DNA from: an uncultured Anaeromusa sp.
Lineage (GTDB): Bacteria; Bacillota; Negativicutes; Anaeromusales; Anaeromusaceae
Reading direction: 5' to 3'
NCBI RefSeq assembly: GCF_963668665.1
Contig: NZ_OY764902.1
Coordinates: forward strand, 1,615,501 to 1,679,500
Length of the DNA: 64,000 bases
The notes beneath the pieces are model-generated. The model was not told the DNA's origin and ran no database searches. It saw only the letters and a list, made by a program, of their open reading frames with translations. This document shows positions 43,072 through 51,530 of this stretch, piece by piece (positions within the stretch are counted from its first letter, which is position 1; every line of letters begins with the position of its first letter). A program made the position numbers and the translations under genes.

Positions 43072-43211
43072 CTATTCTGACAAAAATGAAAGGTAGTATT
43101 ATAAAATTTACATCAAGCAAATGCCCATGTACAATAAAATTAAATCAGATGGCGGTGAATTCAGATTTCTTTAAGTAAATCTAAGAGTGGACAGAGGGCG
43201 GTGTGTAGCAA

Positions 43212-44324
43212 ATGGAAAGGGTCTATGAGGCTAAGACGGATTGCTCCGGCTGTGGCACTTGTGCGCGGCTTTGCCCTCAAGGGGCTATTGCCATGCAAGC
43301 AGATGAGGAAGGGTTCTTATATCCGGACATTCAGCAGGAAAACTGCATTGATTGCGGCGTATGTAAGGTGCGCTGTCCTTTTCAGCAAGACGGTCATTTC
43401 AAAGAGGCAGGGCCGGCGAGATTTTATGCGGCCCGTCATCGCTCGCGAGAGGTGTTGGAGCAATCCAGTTCCGGCGGCGCCTTTACTGCAGTCTCGGATG
43501 CTGTGTTACGGCAGGGCGGCGTTGTGTATGGAGCCGACTATGACGAGACGTTTTGTGTTGCGCATAAACGGGCGGAAACGGCGGCGCAGCGAGATCGTAT
43601 GCGTATTTCTAAGTATGTCCAAAGTGATTTAGGAGAAACCTTTATACAGGTTAAGGCGGACTTGCAAAAGGGCCGCAAGGTGCTCTTTAGCGGCACCCCT
43701 TGCCAGGCGGCGGGATTGCGTTCTTTTTTACAAGGTTCGCCGTTGTTGCCTAATCTTTATGTATGTGATCTGATTTGCCATAGCATTCCCAGCCCGTACA
43801 TCTGGGAGGCCTATAAAACGCTATTGGAAAAGGAGAATACCGGCAAGCTGACCCATGTGCAGTTTCGCTCGAAAAAAGACGGCTGGAGCCGGGCTAACAG
43901 CAATAAAGGATTCCTATTTTCCTTGGACGGCGAAACGGTGCTGCGGGAGGATGACCGGTTTTATGAGCTGTTTTTTAAAGTGAAGGCCATTACGCGCCCA
44001 TCCTGTTCTTCCTGCCGTTTTACCGATGTGCAGCGGGCCTCGGATGTGACGATCGCCGATTATTGGGGGATTGAGAAATACCAGCCGGAGTGGTTTGATT
44101 CGCTGGGAGTGTCGCTGGTGATGGTCAATTCTGAGCAAGGAGCGGCGCTTCTTAAACAGTGCCGGGAAGATTTGCTTTTTGAAGAGAGGCCAGCGGCGGA
44201 ATCGCTGCAGGAGCAGCAACGTCTGAGTCGCCCGGGGGCGCTGCCGCCGGAGCGGGAGCGCTTTTGGGAGGACTTCCGGCAGTTCGGCTTGGCGTATGTT
44301 TTGAAAAACTATGTACAGAAATAA
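43212..44324 (+). CDS. Coenzyme F420 hydrogenase/dehydrogenase beta-subunit-like iron-sulfur protein
   Basis: A 370-residue protein. Two N-terminal ferredoxin motifs (CSGCGTCARLCP, CIDCGVCKVRCP) are followed by FrhB-type N- and C-terminal domains (SSSGGAFTAVSDAVL, SGTPCQAAGLRSFL, CDLICHSIPSP, CSSCRFTDVQRASDVTIADYWG). Such proteins occur in bacteria without F420, often linked to polysaccharide pyruvylation or other redox steps; no such neighbour is present here. It is a single gene. The ribosome site is weak (AGAGGGCGG about 13 bases upstream). Confidence 0.85.
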   Translation: MERVYEAKTDCSGCGTCARLCPQGAIAMQADEEGFLYPDIQQENCIDCGVCKVRCPFQQDGHFKEAGPARFYAARHRSREVLEQSSSGGAFTAVSDAVLRQGGVVYGADYDETFCVAHKRAETAAQRDRMRISKYVQSDLGETFIQVKADLQKGRKVLFSGTPCQAAGLRSFLQGSPLLPNLYVCDLICHSIPSPYIWEAYKTLLEKENTGKLTHVQFRSKKDGWSRANSNKGFLFSLDGETVLREDDRFYELFFKVKAITRPSCSSCRFTDVQRASDVTIADYWGIEKYQPEWFDSLGVSLVMVNSEQGAALLKQCREDLLFEERPAAESLQEQQRLSRPGALPPERERFWEDFRQFGLAYVLKNYVQK

Positions 44325-44336
44325 CAGGGAACGGGC

Positions 44337-44625
44337 ATTGAACAGGAGAATCGGAGTCGCGGGAGGGTACGAAGGAGGAATGGATTTTAACAGGAGTAGA
44401 GTGAGTAGAGTGAGGGTACGGCAGAGGAAATAGAGGTTGCTTCGCTTCGCTCGCAAAGACAAAAGTTAGTTAGGACAGCAATGACTTTGCTTGGTGTAGG
44501 AAAGCTGGCTTAGCATGTCGTTGCGAGGAGCGCAGCGACGCGGCAATCTCTCAACCAATACTATTATATAACCTGCAGTTCTCCTCATTCGTACCCTCCC
44601 TTTACTCCCTCTACTCATGTTTAAT
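44337..44625. repeat. Composite repeat region with TTGAACAGGAG ends (copy c)
   Basis: Left end ATTGAACAGGAGAATCGG..GGGTACG (44337-44371) follows the stop of the F420-like gene by 12 bases. The right end (GTACCCTCCC..CATGTTTAAT, 44591-44625) faces rpsR. Inside (about 44510-44556) is GTCGTTGCGAGGAGCGCAGCGACGCGG-type sequence (two pieces), a repeat common in many bacterial genomes. No gene. Confidence 0.6.
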
Positions 44626-44644
44626 CTGGTTCTCCCCTCGAAAC

Positions 44645-44682
44645 ACTAAAAAACCCGGCTGCGTAAACGCTGCCGGGTTTTC
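44645..44682 (-). terminator. Terminator of the rpsF-ssb-rpsR operon
   Basis: Minus-strand stem AACCCGGC/GCCGGGTT (44672-44679 with 44652-44659) followed by TTTTTTAG. Confidence 0.85.
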
Positions 44683-44695
44683 TTATAAGTAGTTC

Positions 44696-44926
44696 TTACT
44701 CCGCCGTGAAGGGCAACAGGACGATGTTACGCGCCCGTTTGATGGCCAAAGTCAGCTGACGCTGATGCTTGGCGCAGTTGCCGGAGATGCGGCGGGGAAG
44801 GATTTTGCCACGCTCGGTGGTATAGCGACGCAATTTCACGATATCTTTGTAATCGATGCTGGTCACTTTATCCACGCAGAAGCTGCAAATTTTCTTTTTC
44901 GGTTTTCTGCCTCTTTCCCGTCTCAC
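44696..44926 (-). CDS. rpsR: 30S ribosomal protein S18
   Basis: 76 residues: basic N-terminus [26 protein letters not shown] with the CxxC of the cysteine-containing (zinc-type) form, then [20 protein letters not shown] and [13 protein letters not shown], the S18 signature. Last gene of rpsF-ssb-rpsR. It binds S6 in the 30S platform. Confidence 0.98.
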   Translation of the reverse strand: MRRERGRKPKKKICSFCVDKVTSIDYKDIVKLRRYTTERGKILPRRISGNCAKHQRQLTLAIKRARNIVLLPFTAE

Positions 44927-44940
44927 TGCTGAAACCCCCT

Positions 44941-45372
44941 TTAAAATGGAATGTCTTCTTCAGGGATACTTGGCCCGAAGCCGAAGCCGTCTTGCTGATT
45001 GCTGCTTTGATTGTTTTGGCTGTTGCCAGCAGTGCCGCTTTCGCCGGAAGTACCCGGGGCGCGGTTGCTGTCAAGAAATTCAATGTTTTGTGCGATAACT
45101 TCAGCGACGCGACGTTTCTGCCCGTCCTGCGCTTCGTAAGAACGAATTTGCAGACGGCCTTCAACGAGGATACGACGGCCCTTGGTGAGATTGTTGCCGC
45201 AGATTTCAGCCAGCTTTTCCCATGAAACGATGGGAATAAAGTCAGTGCTTTCTTGGCCTTGCCCAACCCGGCGGCTGACAGCCAGCGAGAATGTGGCGAC
45301 GGCCTTGCCGGTAGCGGTGTAACGCACTTCCGGATCCTGGGCGAGACGACCTACCAGTATCACCTTGTTCAT
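44941..45372 (-). CDS. ssb: Single-stranded DNA-binding protein
   Basis: 143 residues: N-terminal OB fold ([38 protein letters not shown] core), a glycine/asparagine/glutamine-rich linker, and the acidic tail EEDIPF that recruits replication and repair proteins. Sits between rpsF and rpsR in the classic order. Confidence 0.98.
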   Translation of the reverse strand: MNKVILVGRLAQDPEVRYTATGKAVATFSLAVSRRVGQGQESTDFIPIVSWEKLAEICGNNLTKGRRILVEGRLQIRSYEAQDGQKRRVAEVIAQNIEFLDSNRAPGTSGESGTAGNSQNNQSSNQQDGFGFGPSIPEEDIPF

Positions 45373-45387
45373 GATGTTCCTCCTGGA

Positions 45388-45672
45388 TTATGCCTCTTGC
45401 TTGACAATCATGTGCTTGATAACGTCTTCAGTAATCTTCAGTACACGATCGAGTTCAGCAACGACGGCGGGTTCTGCAGTGAAGTGGATCAGGCAGTAGA
45501 AACCTTCGAGATTCTTCTTCACTTCGTACGCCAGGCGTTTTTTACCCCAACGGTCAATTTTGACGACTTCACCACCGTTGTTCTTGATCAGGTTCTCGAA
45601 CTTGGTAATGACAGCGTTGGTAGCTTCTTCTTCCTGCGACTTGATGATAAACATGACTTCGTACTTTCTCAC
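45388..45672 (-). CDS. rpsF: 30S ribosomal protein S6
   Basis: 94 residues starting at GTG 45672 with AAAGGAGG 8 bases upstream. [31 protein letters not shown] and [12 protein letters not shown] are typical S6. Upstream in-frame codons extend past the ribosome site and are not used. First gene of rpsF-ssb-rpsR; the leader holds a promoter and a hairpin. Confidence 0.97.
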   Translation of the reverse strand: MRKYEVMFIIKSQEEEATNAVITKFENLIKNNGGEVVKIDRWGKKRLAYEVKKNLEGFYCLIHFTAEPAVVAELDRVLKITEDVIKHMIVKQEA

Positions 45673-45699
45673 GAAATCACCTCCTTTGGACTGATGGCC

Positions 45700-45734
45700 C
45701 CGCTTCAACGGAACGGAGCAGAAGGTTCAAGCGG
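45700..45734 (-). promoter_or_regulatory. Hairpin in the rpsF leader, candidate S6:S18 autoregulatory site
   Basis: CCGCTT/AAGCGG (45729-45734 with 45700-45705) closes a stem with internal CCTTCTGC and TTCCGTT. S6:S18 leaders in Bacillota bind the protein pair through a similar hairpin with CCG bulges. Position fits, identity is tentative. Confidence 0.45.
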
Positions 45735-45756
45735 CAACTGCCAACTTGACTTATCT

Positions 45757-45785
45757 AGTATAGCGCCTAGAAAAAGAAAATGCAA
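45757..45785 (-). promoter_or_regulatory. Promoter of rpsF-ssb-rpsR
   Basis: On the minus strand TTGCAT (45780-45785), 17-base spacer, TATACT (45757-45762). Confidence 0.75.
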
Positions 45786-45809
45786 GGGCGAGATAAAACG
45801 AGCCTGTTG

Positions 45810-46862
45810 TTAATGATTCTTCAGATATACTTCATGGGTAGGATAGGGAATGACAATGCCTTCCTGGCGGTAGCGCTTAATCAAGCGCTTAATTAAAGCG
45901 TGCCGTAAAGGGGAAAGCTCGCTGTACTCATGTACGGTAAAGATAATGTTGAAGGCGATGCCGGAATCGCCGAAGGTGTGGAAGCGAATCAACGGTTCTT
46001 CTTGCGGCGGCGATTCCATGGTTTCGCGCAGCACAGCGTTGACTTCTTCCAGCGTGATTGCCTCGACTTGTTCCAGATTGCTGTCATAGGCGACGGAAGC
46101 GGGAATGACGACGGATAATTGGGGGCTGGGGAAGGAATAATTGGTAATAATGGATTGGGCGACTTTGACGTTGGGAATGATGACAGTCTGCTGGCTGAGC
46201 GTGCGGATAGTGGTGCTGCGCCAGTTGATGTCGCTAATATGGCCTTCTTCCTTGGTGCTGAGGCAAATATAATCGCCAGGACGGAGTTGGCGGGAGAATA
46301 AAATGCTAAGACCGGCGAAGAGGTTGGCCAAGGTATCCTGAAGGGCCAGAGCCACGGCTAAGCCGCCGACGCCTAAGGCGGTGAGAATGGGCGTAATGGA
46401 AATACCCAATGATTCTAAGGTGATTAGGGCGCCGAGGAGGAATACGAACACTTCGGCAATGGTGACCAAGATGGAAGTGGTAGGTAAAATAGTTTGGGCG
46501 CGTTTAGCATATAGGGTGGCTAAACCGCCGACAATGCGGGCGGCTACTAACGTAGCGGAGAGCAAAACCAAGGCTAAAAGCGCACTGGCTAAAAACTGCT
46601 GGATATTCGCGGACAGCGATACAGTGCGCGTAGTCAGATAAATACCGCCCATGAGGGACCAGAGAATGGGGATGCCGCGAAAAGCATGGACAAAAAGCTC
46701 GTGGGCCTGCTCCATGGACTCGGAAAGAGGAATGGCGCGCAAGCGCTGCGATACCAAGCGGTTGAGCAAGATGCCCGTTAAAAGAGAAATAAGGATGATC
46801 GCTGCAGGCAGCATCCAAAGCTGCAGCGTATCCCAGCCGATAGGCAAAGTAATTGTGTTCAT
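45810..46862 (-). CDS. MscS-family mechanosensitive ion channel
   Basis: 350 residues. Four to five N-terminal hydrophobic segments, then the pore helix ILTALGVGGLAVALALQDTLANLFAG and the cytoplasmic beta domain (LRPGDYI, GHISDINWRSTTIRT, VIIPNVKVAQSIITNYS). It opens under hypo-osmotic membrane tension. GGAGG is 9 bases before the ATG. It is divergent from yjfB. Confidence 0.95.
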   Translation of the reverse strand: MNTITLPIGWDTLQLWMLPAAIILISLLTGILLNRLVSQRLRAIPLSESMEQAHELFVHAFRGIPILWSLMGGIYLTTRTVSLSANIQQFLASALLALVLLSATLVAARIVGGLATLYAKRAQTILPTTSILVTIAEVFVFLLGALITLESLGISITPILTALGVGGLAVALALQDTLANLFAGLSILFSRQLRPGDYICLSTKEEGHISDINWRSTTIRTLSQQTVIIPNVKVAQSIITNYSFPSPQLSVVIPASVAYDSNLEQVEAITLEEVNAVLRETMESPPQEEPLIRFHTFGDSGIAFNIIFTVHEYSELSPLRHALIKRLIKRYRQEGIVIPYPTHEVYLKNH

Positions 46863-46887
46863 AATAAGCAGCCTCCGAAAAAGACAG

Positions 46888-46916
46888 TGAATTTAAAGGG
46901 GTGTTTATGGTATAAT
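46888..46916 (+). promoter_or_regulatory. Probable promoter of the yjfB-like gene (extended -10)
   Basis: TGGTATAAT, an extended -10, at 46908-46916 with a poor -35 (TGAATT, 46888-46893), 42 bases before the start codon. A sigma-28-type promoter was not recognised. Confidence 0.45.
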
Positions 46917-46957
46917 AAATAGTAGGAATATGTTGTTGGACAGTAAGGAGGTGGCGA

Positions 46958-47131
46958 ATGGATATCGCTCTTTTGTCCATGTCGATGAGTCAAAGTCGAG
47001 TTCAGGACCAAGTTGGAATTTCCATTATGAAAAAAGCCATGGATAATGGCACAGAACAGGCTGGTCGTGAATTGGATATGCTGATGCCGGCTATTCCTGG
47101 TCTGGGAGAAAACCTTGACATTCAAGCTTGA
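46958..47131 (+). CDS. YjfB-family putative motility protein (57 aa)
   Basis: A short gene, MDIALLSMSMSQSRVQDQ.. to ..GENLDIQA, 57 residues. AAGGAGG lies 7 bases upstream and a strong terminator 16 bases downstream. The sequence pattern matches YjfB proteins, small proteins of unknown function linked to motility regulons in Bacillus. It is the nearest gene downstream of the multi-EIDALL protein (converging), which may be relevant. Confidence 0.82.
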   Translation: MDIALLSMSMSQSRVQDQVGISIMKKAMDNGTEQAGRELDMLMPAIPGLGENLDIQA

Positions 47132-47146
47132 ATATAGTTGCAATGT

Positions 47147-47181
47147 AACCCCTTGGCTTTTGCCAAGGGGTTTTCTTTTTT
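47147..47181 (+). terminator. Terminator of the yjfB-like gene
   Basis: AACCCCTTGGC / GCCAAGGGGTT with a four-base loop, followed by TTCTTTTTT. Confidence 0.9.
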
Positions 47182-47191
47182 GCTAAATGAT

Positions 47192-47310
47192 AGTGAACAA
47201 GAGAATCGGAGTCACGGGAGGGTACGTAGGAGAAGCGCTGAAAATTTCATTAAAAACATCATGCCCCGTAACCCTCATGCGAGCCCTTGACTCTCGCGAC
47301 TCTTGTTTAC
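47192..47310. repeat. MITE-like element with TGAACAAGAG ends (copy d)
   Basis: Left GTGAACAAGAGAATCGG..GGGTACG (47192-47226) and right complement of GTAAACAAGAGTCGCGAGAG (47291-47310). The right end is 12 bases from the stop of the giant repeat protein. Confidence 0.6.
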
Positions 47311-47322
47311 TCTCCCTATGCC

Positions 47323-50300
47323 TTACTGCTGCACGATGATGCGGCTGATTTTGAGGTTGTTAGGCAAGGTGTTTTCGGGGTTGCCTTGCAGCCATTCCGT
47401 GGGCAATGATTCGACAGAAACTCCAAGCTCAAAGAGAACATTAGTATCGCTGGCAGTAGCAAGGAACGAGCCGTCCATATAACGAATCGCTTTTAATGTA
47501 TGGCTTTGACGCAGCTCGCCTAGCGTGGAGCCGACGCCGATGTTTTTAGTGGTGCGGAACGTAGAGGAATAGACGTCGATGCTCAAAACGGAGCGGGAAG
47601 GACTGAGGGTGATAGAAAGCGCCGGGGTAGTATCGCGCGGGTCTGGATAGATATTTAAAATTTGATAGCGGCGATCACCGATGTAGATTTCATCGGGACT
47701 GATTTTGGCTTCCGGGTAGGCGCTGCGAATGCCAGCCAAGCCCAAGCCGATTTTTATGGGACCGGCTTGGCCGTTTGCCAAGAGCAATGACGGAGCAATT
47801 TGGCTGTCTGGTACATTGGAGGTCTTCGCGGTTGCTAATTCCGGAGGCGGGGCCGGCGGTGTTCCGGCGGCTGGACCTTCGTCCGGCGCATTGAGCGAAC
47901 GAAGCCATTGCACAACAGCTCCTTGGTTGCGGTTGGCAGCTAAGCGCAAGGCGGTTTGACCTAATTTGTCTTTGCGGGATAGGTCAGCGCCGCGGTCAAT
48001 TAAAAGACGCACGACATCAAGTCGGCCGGCTGCAGCCGCGCGCATGAGAGCGGTTTGTTTGTCTTTATCAATGGCATTTACATTGGCGCCGTGGTTCAAC
48101 AAAAGTTCCACTGTCGCCAGGCGGCCCGATTCGGAGGCGGCAATCAGAGGTGTGTAGCCGTCAAAGGCGCGGAAGACTTCTGGCGACATGCCTGCTTCTA
48201 GAAAAAGTCCGGCTACGGCCAAATTGCCGCGCTCTGCGTTTTCGACAAAGGCTTGTTGACTGAAAGAGACGCCTTTTTGGGACAGCGCTTCCTTGGGCGC
48301 CAGCGTTGCGGCGTCATCCGGGCCGTGCTGCTTTACTCCTAAATAGTAGCCTGCGAGGACTACCAGCGGCAGTAAAAGCAAGGTTGTGGCCGCGATCGCC
48401 TTGAAGCTGAGCTTGCGGGCGCTCGTGTCGTCTTCTTCACCGGCGGAGATAGCGGTGGCTTTGCTCTTGGTTGGGGTTGCTTCTGGGGCTTCCGGCGCAG
48501 CAGCGCGTTTGCGAAAAGGCAGTTTTGCAAACTGTGCTTTAAGTAGAACTAAGAAGGCAGCGAAGCGTCCTGGGAGAGACGGAGTTGAGGATGACGTTTT
48601 CTCAACGGCCGCTTCAACAGCAGCGGCTGCTGCGTCGGGCAAGATAGGCACTGGCTGAGTATCATCCAGTTTAGGCGTCGCTTCGGCAGTCGCTTCTTGC
48701 TCTGCTTGATCGAGCGGCCCCAAATCGGAAAGAAGCTTTTCGATTTCGTCTTGGGACATCGTTTTCCCGGGTTCTGGATCTGTCAACGAAGGCTCTGCAG
48801 ATAGTGCCACCTCGGAGGCAGGCGTTTCATTTTCTGCTTCAGGACCTGCCGAAGCTTCTGCTTTTTCTTCATTATCTTGCATGGAAGCTAAGAGCGCTGC
48901 AATGTCGTCTTGGTTCATCTTGGCGTTCGGATCAGCTGGAGGTTCAGCAGGAGCCGCTTCGGGCGCAGCTTCTGCTGAAGGCGTTTCTTCGGCTTTTCCC
49001 GGCTCGCCTTGCATGGACGCAAAGAGAGCGGCGATGTCGTCCGGGTTCATCTTGGCGTTCGGATCGGCTGGAGGTTCAGCAGGAGGCGCTTCGGTTGCAG
49101 CTTCTGCGACAGGAGGTTCTACTGCTTTTTCCGGTTCGTCTTGCATAGAGGCCAAGAGTGCTGCAATGTCGTCTTGGTTCATCTTGGCATTCGGGTCAGC
49201 TGGAGGTGCGGCAGGGGCCGCTTCGGGCGCAGCTTCTGCGATAGGAGGTTCTTCCGCTTTTTCCGGTTCACCTTGCATGGAGGCCAAGAGCGCTGCAATG
49301 TCGTCCTGGCTCATTTGGGCGTTCGGATCGGCTGGAGGTGCGGCAGGAGGCGCTTCGGGCGCAGCTTCTGCGACAGGCGGTTCTTCCGCTTTTTCCGGTT
49401 CACCTTGCATGGAGGCCAAGAGCGCTGCGATGTCGTCCTGGCTCATTTGGGCGTTCGGATCGGCTGACGGTGCAGCAGGAGGCGCTTCGGGCGCAGCTTC
49501 TGCGACAGGCGGTTCTTCCGCTTTTTCCGGTTCACCTTGCATGGAGGCCAAGAGCGCTGCGATGTCGTCCTGGCTCATTTGGGCGTTCGGATCGGCTGAC
49601 GGTGCAGCAGGAGGCGCTTCGGGCGCAGCTTCTGCGACAGGAGGCTCTTCCGCTTTTTCCGGCTCGCCTTGCATGGAGGCCAAGAGCGCCGCGATGTCGT
49701 CCTGGCTCATTTGGGCATTCGGATCGGCTGGAGGTGCGGCAGGGGCCGCTTCGGGCGCTGTTTCTGCAACAGGCGATTCTTCCGCTTTTTCCGGTTCGCC
49801 TTGCATGGAGGCCAAGAGCGCTGCAATGTCGTCCTGGCTCATTTGGGCGTTCGGATCGGCTGGAGGTGCGGCAGGAGGCGCTTCGGGCGCAGCTTCTGCG
49901 ACAGGCGGTTCTTCCGCTTTTTCCGGTTCGCCTTGCATGGAGGCCAAGAGCGCTGCAATGTCGTCCTGGCTCATTTGGGCGTTCGGATCGGCTGGAGGTG
50001 CGGCAGGAGGCGCTTCGGGCGCAGCTTCTGCGACAGGCGGTTCTTCCGCTTTTTCCGGTTCGCCTTGCATGGAGGCCAAGAGCGCTGCGATGTCGTCCTG
50101 GCTCATTTGGGCGTTCGGATCGGCTGACGGTGCAGCAGGAGTCGCTTCGGGCGCAGCTTCTGCGACAGGAGGCTCTTCCGCTTTCTCCGGCTCGCCTTGC
50201 ATGGACGCAAAGAGAGCGGCGATATCGTCCGGGTTCATCTTGGCGTTCGGATCGGCTGCTGGTTCAGCAGGAGTCGCTTCGGGCGCAGCTTCTGCGACAG

Positions 50301-51411
50301 GAGGCTCTTCCGCTTTCTCCGGCTCGCCTTGCATGGACGCAAAGAGAGCGGCGATATCGTCCGGGTTCATCTTGGCGTTCGGATCGGCTGCTGGTTCAGC
50401 AGGAGGCGCTTCGGGCGCAGCTTCTGCGACAGGAGGCTCTTCCGCTTTCTCCGGCTCGCCTTGCATGGACGCAAAGAGAGCGGCGATATCGTCCGGGTTC
50501 ATCTTGGCGTTCGGATCGGCTGCTGGTTCAGCAGGAGGCGCTTCCGGCGCAACTTCTGCAACAGCCGGTTCTGCTGCTTTCTCCGGTTCGCCTTGCATAG
50601 AGGCCAAGAGCGCCGCGATGTCGTCTTGGCTCATTTGGGCGTTCGGATCGGCTGGAGGTGCGGCAGGAGGCGCTTCGGGCGCAGCTTCTGCGACAGGCGG
50701 TTCTTCCGCTTTTTCCGGTTCACCTTGCATGGAGGCCAAGAGCGCTGCGATGTCGTCCTGGCTCATTTGGGCGTTCGGATCGGCTGACGGTGCAGCAGGA
50801 GTCGCTTCGGGCGCAGCTTCTGCGACAGGAGGCTCTTCCGCTTTCTCCGGCTCGCCTTGCATGGACGCAAAGAGAGCGGCGATATCGTCCGGGTTCATCT
50901 TGGCGTTCGGATCGGCTGCTGGTTCAGCAGGAGGCGCTTCCGGCGCAACTTCTGCAACAGCCGGTTCTGCTGCTTTCTCCGGTTCGCCTTGCATAGAGGC
51001 CAAGAGCGCCGCGATGTCGTCTTGGCTCATTTGAGCGTTCGGATCAGCTGGCGGTTCAGTAGGAGGCGCTTCGGGCGCAGTTTCTGCAACAGGCGCTTCT
51101 TCCGCTTTTTCCGGTTCGCCTTGCATGGAGGCCAAGAGCGCTGCAATATCGTCTGGACTCATCTTGGTATTGGGATCGGTGGCCGGTGGAACCGCCGGTT
51201 CTGCGGCTGTTTCTGGTTTCGTTTGCATAGAAGCAAGTAACGCAGCAATGTCATCCTGACTCATTTGTGCGTTTGGATCTTGGCTGGACACGCCAACAGG
51301 CCCTGCTGGAATTGCGTCTGCCGGAGTTTCATCTGGCGGCAGCGTTTTCAGCAGGGCTTCAATTTCTTCTTGTGTTAATGTTGCGTGAGGCGCCTTGTCA
51401 TTCATTGGCAT
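47323..51411 (-). CDS. Giant membrane protein with about 21 FliM/FliY-like EIDALL peptides, ankyrin repeats and a C-terminal domain
   Basis: 1362 residues. The N-terminal 900 residues are cytoplasmic-looking, acidic and Pro/Ala/Glu-rich. They begin LTQEEIEALLKTL and continue with 19 units opening DPNAQMSQDDIAALLASMQ (44 residues each from residue 79 to 826), then a last MSQDEIEKLLSDL at 885-897. The recurring peptide resembles the N-terminal LSQDEIDALL motif of FliM and FliY, which binds CheY-P or CheC-type partners. A membrane segment follows at 1005-1025 (ATTLLLLPLVVLAGYYLG), then about four ankyrin repeats (1045-1172, e.g. TPLIAASESGRLATVELLLNHGA in two pieces) and an extracytoplasmic-type domain (1215-1362) of unknown family. 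ATG 51405 has better spacing to AAGGA than ATG 51411. The function is not known. Confidence 0.85.
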   Translation of the reverse strand: MPMNDKAPHATLTQEEIEALLKTLPPDETPADAIPAGPVGVSSQDPNAQMSQDDIAALLASMQTKPETAAEPAVPPATDPNTKMSPDDIAALLASMQGEPEKAEEAPVAETAPEAPPTEPPADPNAQMSQDDIAALLASMQGEPEKAAEPAVAEVAPEAPPAEPAADPNAKMNPDDIAALFASMQGEPEKAEEPPVAEAAPEATPAAPSADPNAQMSQDDIAALLASMQGEPEKAEEPPVAEAAPEAPPAAPPADPNAQMSQDDIAALLASMQGEPEKAAEPAVAEVAPEAPPAEPAADPNAKMNPDDIAALFASMQGEPEKAEEPPVAEAAPEAPPAEPAADPNAKMNPDDIAALFASMQGEPEKAEEPPVAEAAPEATPAEPAADPNAKMNPDDIAALFASMQGEPEKAEEPPVAEAAPEATPAAPSADPNAQMSQDDIAALLASMQGEPEKAEEPPVAEAAPEAPPAAPPADPNAQMSQDDIAALLASMQGEPEKAEEPPVAEAAPEAPPAAPPADPNAQMSQDDIAALLASMQGEPEKAEESPVAETAPEAAPAAPPADPNAQMSQDDIAALLASMQGEPEKAEEPPVAEAAPEAPPAAPSADPNAQMSQDDIAALLASMQGEPEKAEEPPVAEAAPEAPPAAPSADPNAQMSQDDIAALLASMQGEPEKAEEPPVAEAAPEAPPAAPPADPNAQMSQDDIAALLASMQGEPEKAEEPPIAEAAPEAAPAAPPADPNAKMNQDDIAALLASMQDEPEKAVEPPVAEAATEAPPAEPPADPNAKMNPDDIAALFASMQGEPGKAEETPSAEAAPEAAPAEPPADPNAKMNQDDIAALLASMQDNEEKAEASAGPEAENETPASEVALSAEPSLTDPEPGKTMSQDEIEKLLSDLGPLDQAEQEATAEATPKLDDTQPVPILPDAAAAAVEAAVEKTSSSTPSLPGRFAAFLVLLKAQFAKLPFRKRAAAPEAPEATPTKSKATAISAGEEDDTSARKLSFKAIAATTLLLLPLVVLAGYYLGVKQHGPDDAATLAPKEALSQKGVSFSQQAFVENAERGNLAVAGLFLEAGMSPEVFRAFDGYTPLIAASESGRLATVELLLNHGANVNAIDKDKQTALMRAAAAGRLDVVRLLIDRGADLSRKDKLGQTALRLAANRNQGAVVQWLRSLNAPDEGPAAGTPPAPPPELATAKTSNVPDSQIAPSLLLANGQAGPIKIGLGLAGIRSAYPEAKISPDEIYIGDRRYQILNIYPDPRDTTPALSITLSPSRSVLSIDVYSSTFRTTKNIGVGSTLGELRQSHTLKAIRYMDGSFLATASDTNVLFELGVSVESLPTEWLQGNPENTLPNNLKISRIIVQQ
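48934..51279 (-). repeat. Tandem array of 132-bp coding units
   Basis: About 17 uninterrupted 132-bp units plus one shorter at the 5' end, all in frame. Two subtypes alternate: Q-type (MSQDDIAALLASM) and K-type (MNPDDIAALFASM). Neighbouring units are nearly identical in DNA, with blocks of three repeated as higher-order units, so expansion by recombination is recent. Confidence 0.92.
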
Positions 51412-51530
51412 CGTTCCTTCGATTGTTCTGAGTGGGCAAGGCGATTAGGAAGCAGGCGCTTCCTCCCAAATGGCTTGCGGCATAGCTGCAGCCAGAACTT
51501 ACCTTGCAAAATGACCGGAGTATGGTATCA

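Noticed and set aside
43212..44324. True F420-reducing hydrogenase subunit
   Set aside because: No hydrogenase or F420 biosynthesis genes are nearby. The FrhB-like family is widespread in bacteria without F420.
48881..51034. A 717-codon open frame on the plus strand across the tandem repeats, and several similar ones in other frames
   Set aside because: They arise because the 132-bp unit is a multiple of three and GC-rich. The minus-strand frame has the ribosome site, a start, unique flanking domains and a meaningful motif.
48934..51279. CRISPR array
   Set aside because: Repeats are adjacent 132-bp coding units with no unique spacers and no cas genes nearby.
51412..51530. Cyclic-di-GMP riboswitch in the leader of the giant repeat gene
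   Set aside because: A GGAAGC/GCTTCC hairpin and some GCAAGCC-like text are present, but the conserved core of neither c-di-GMP class is there.
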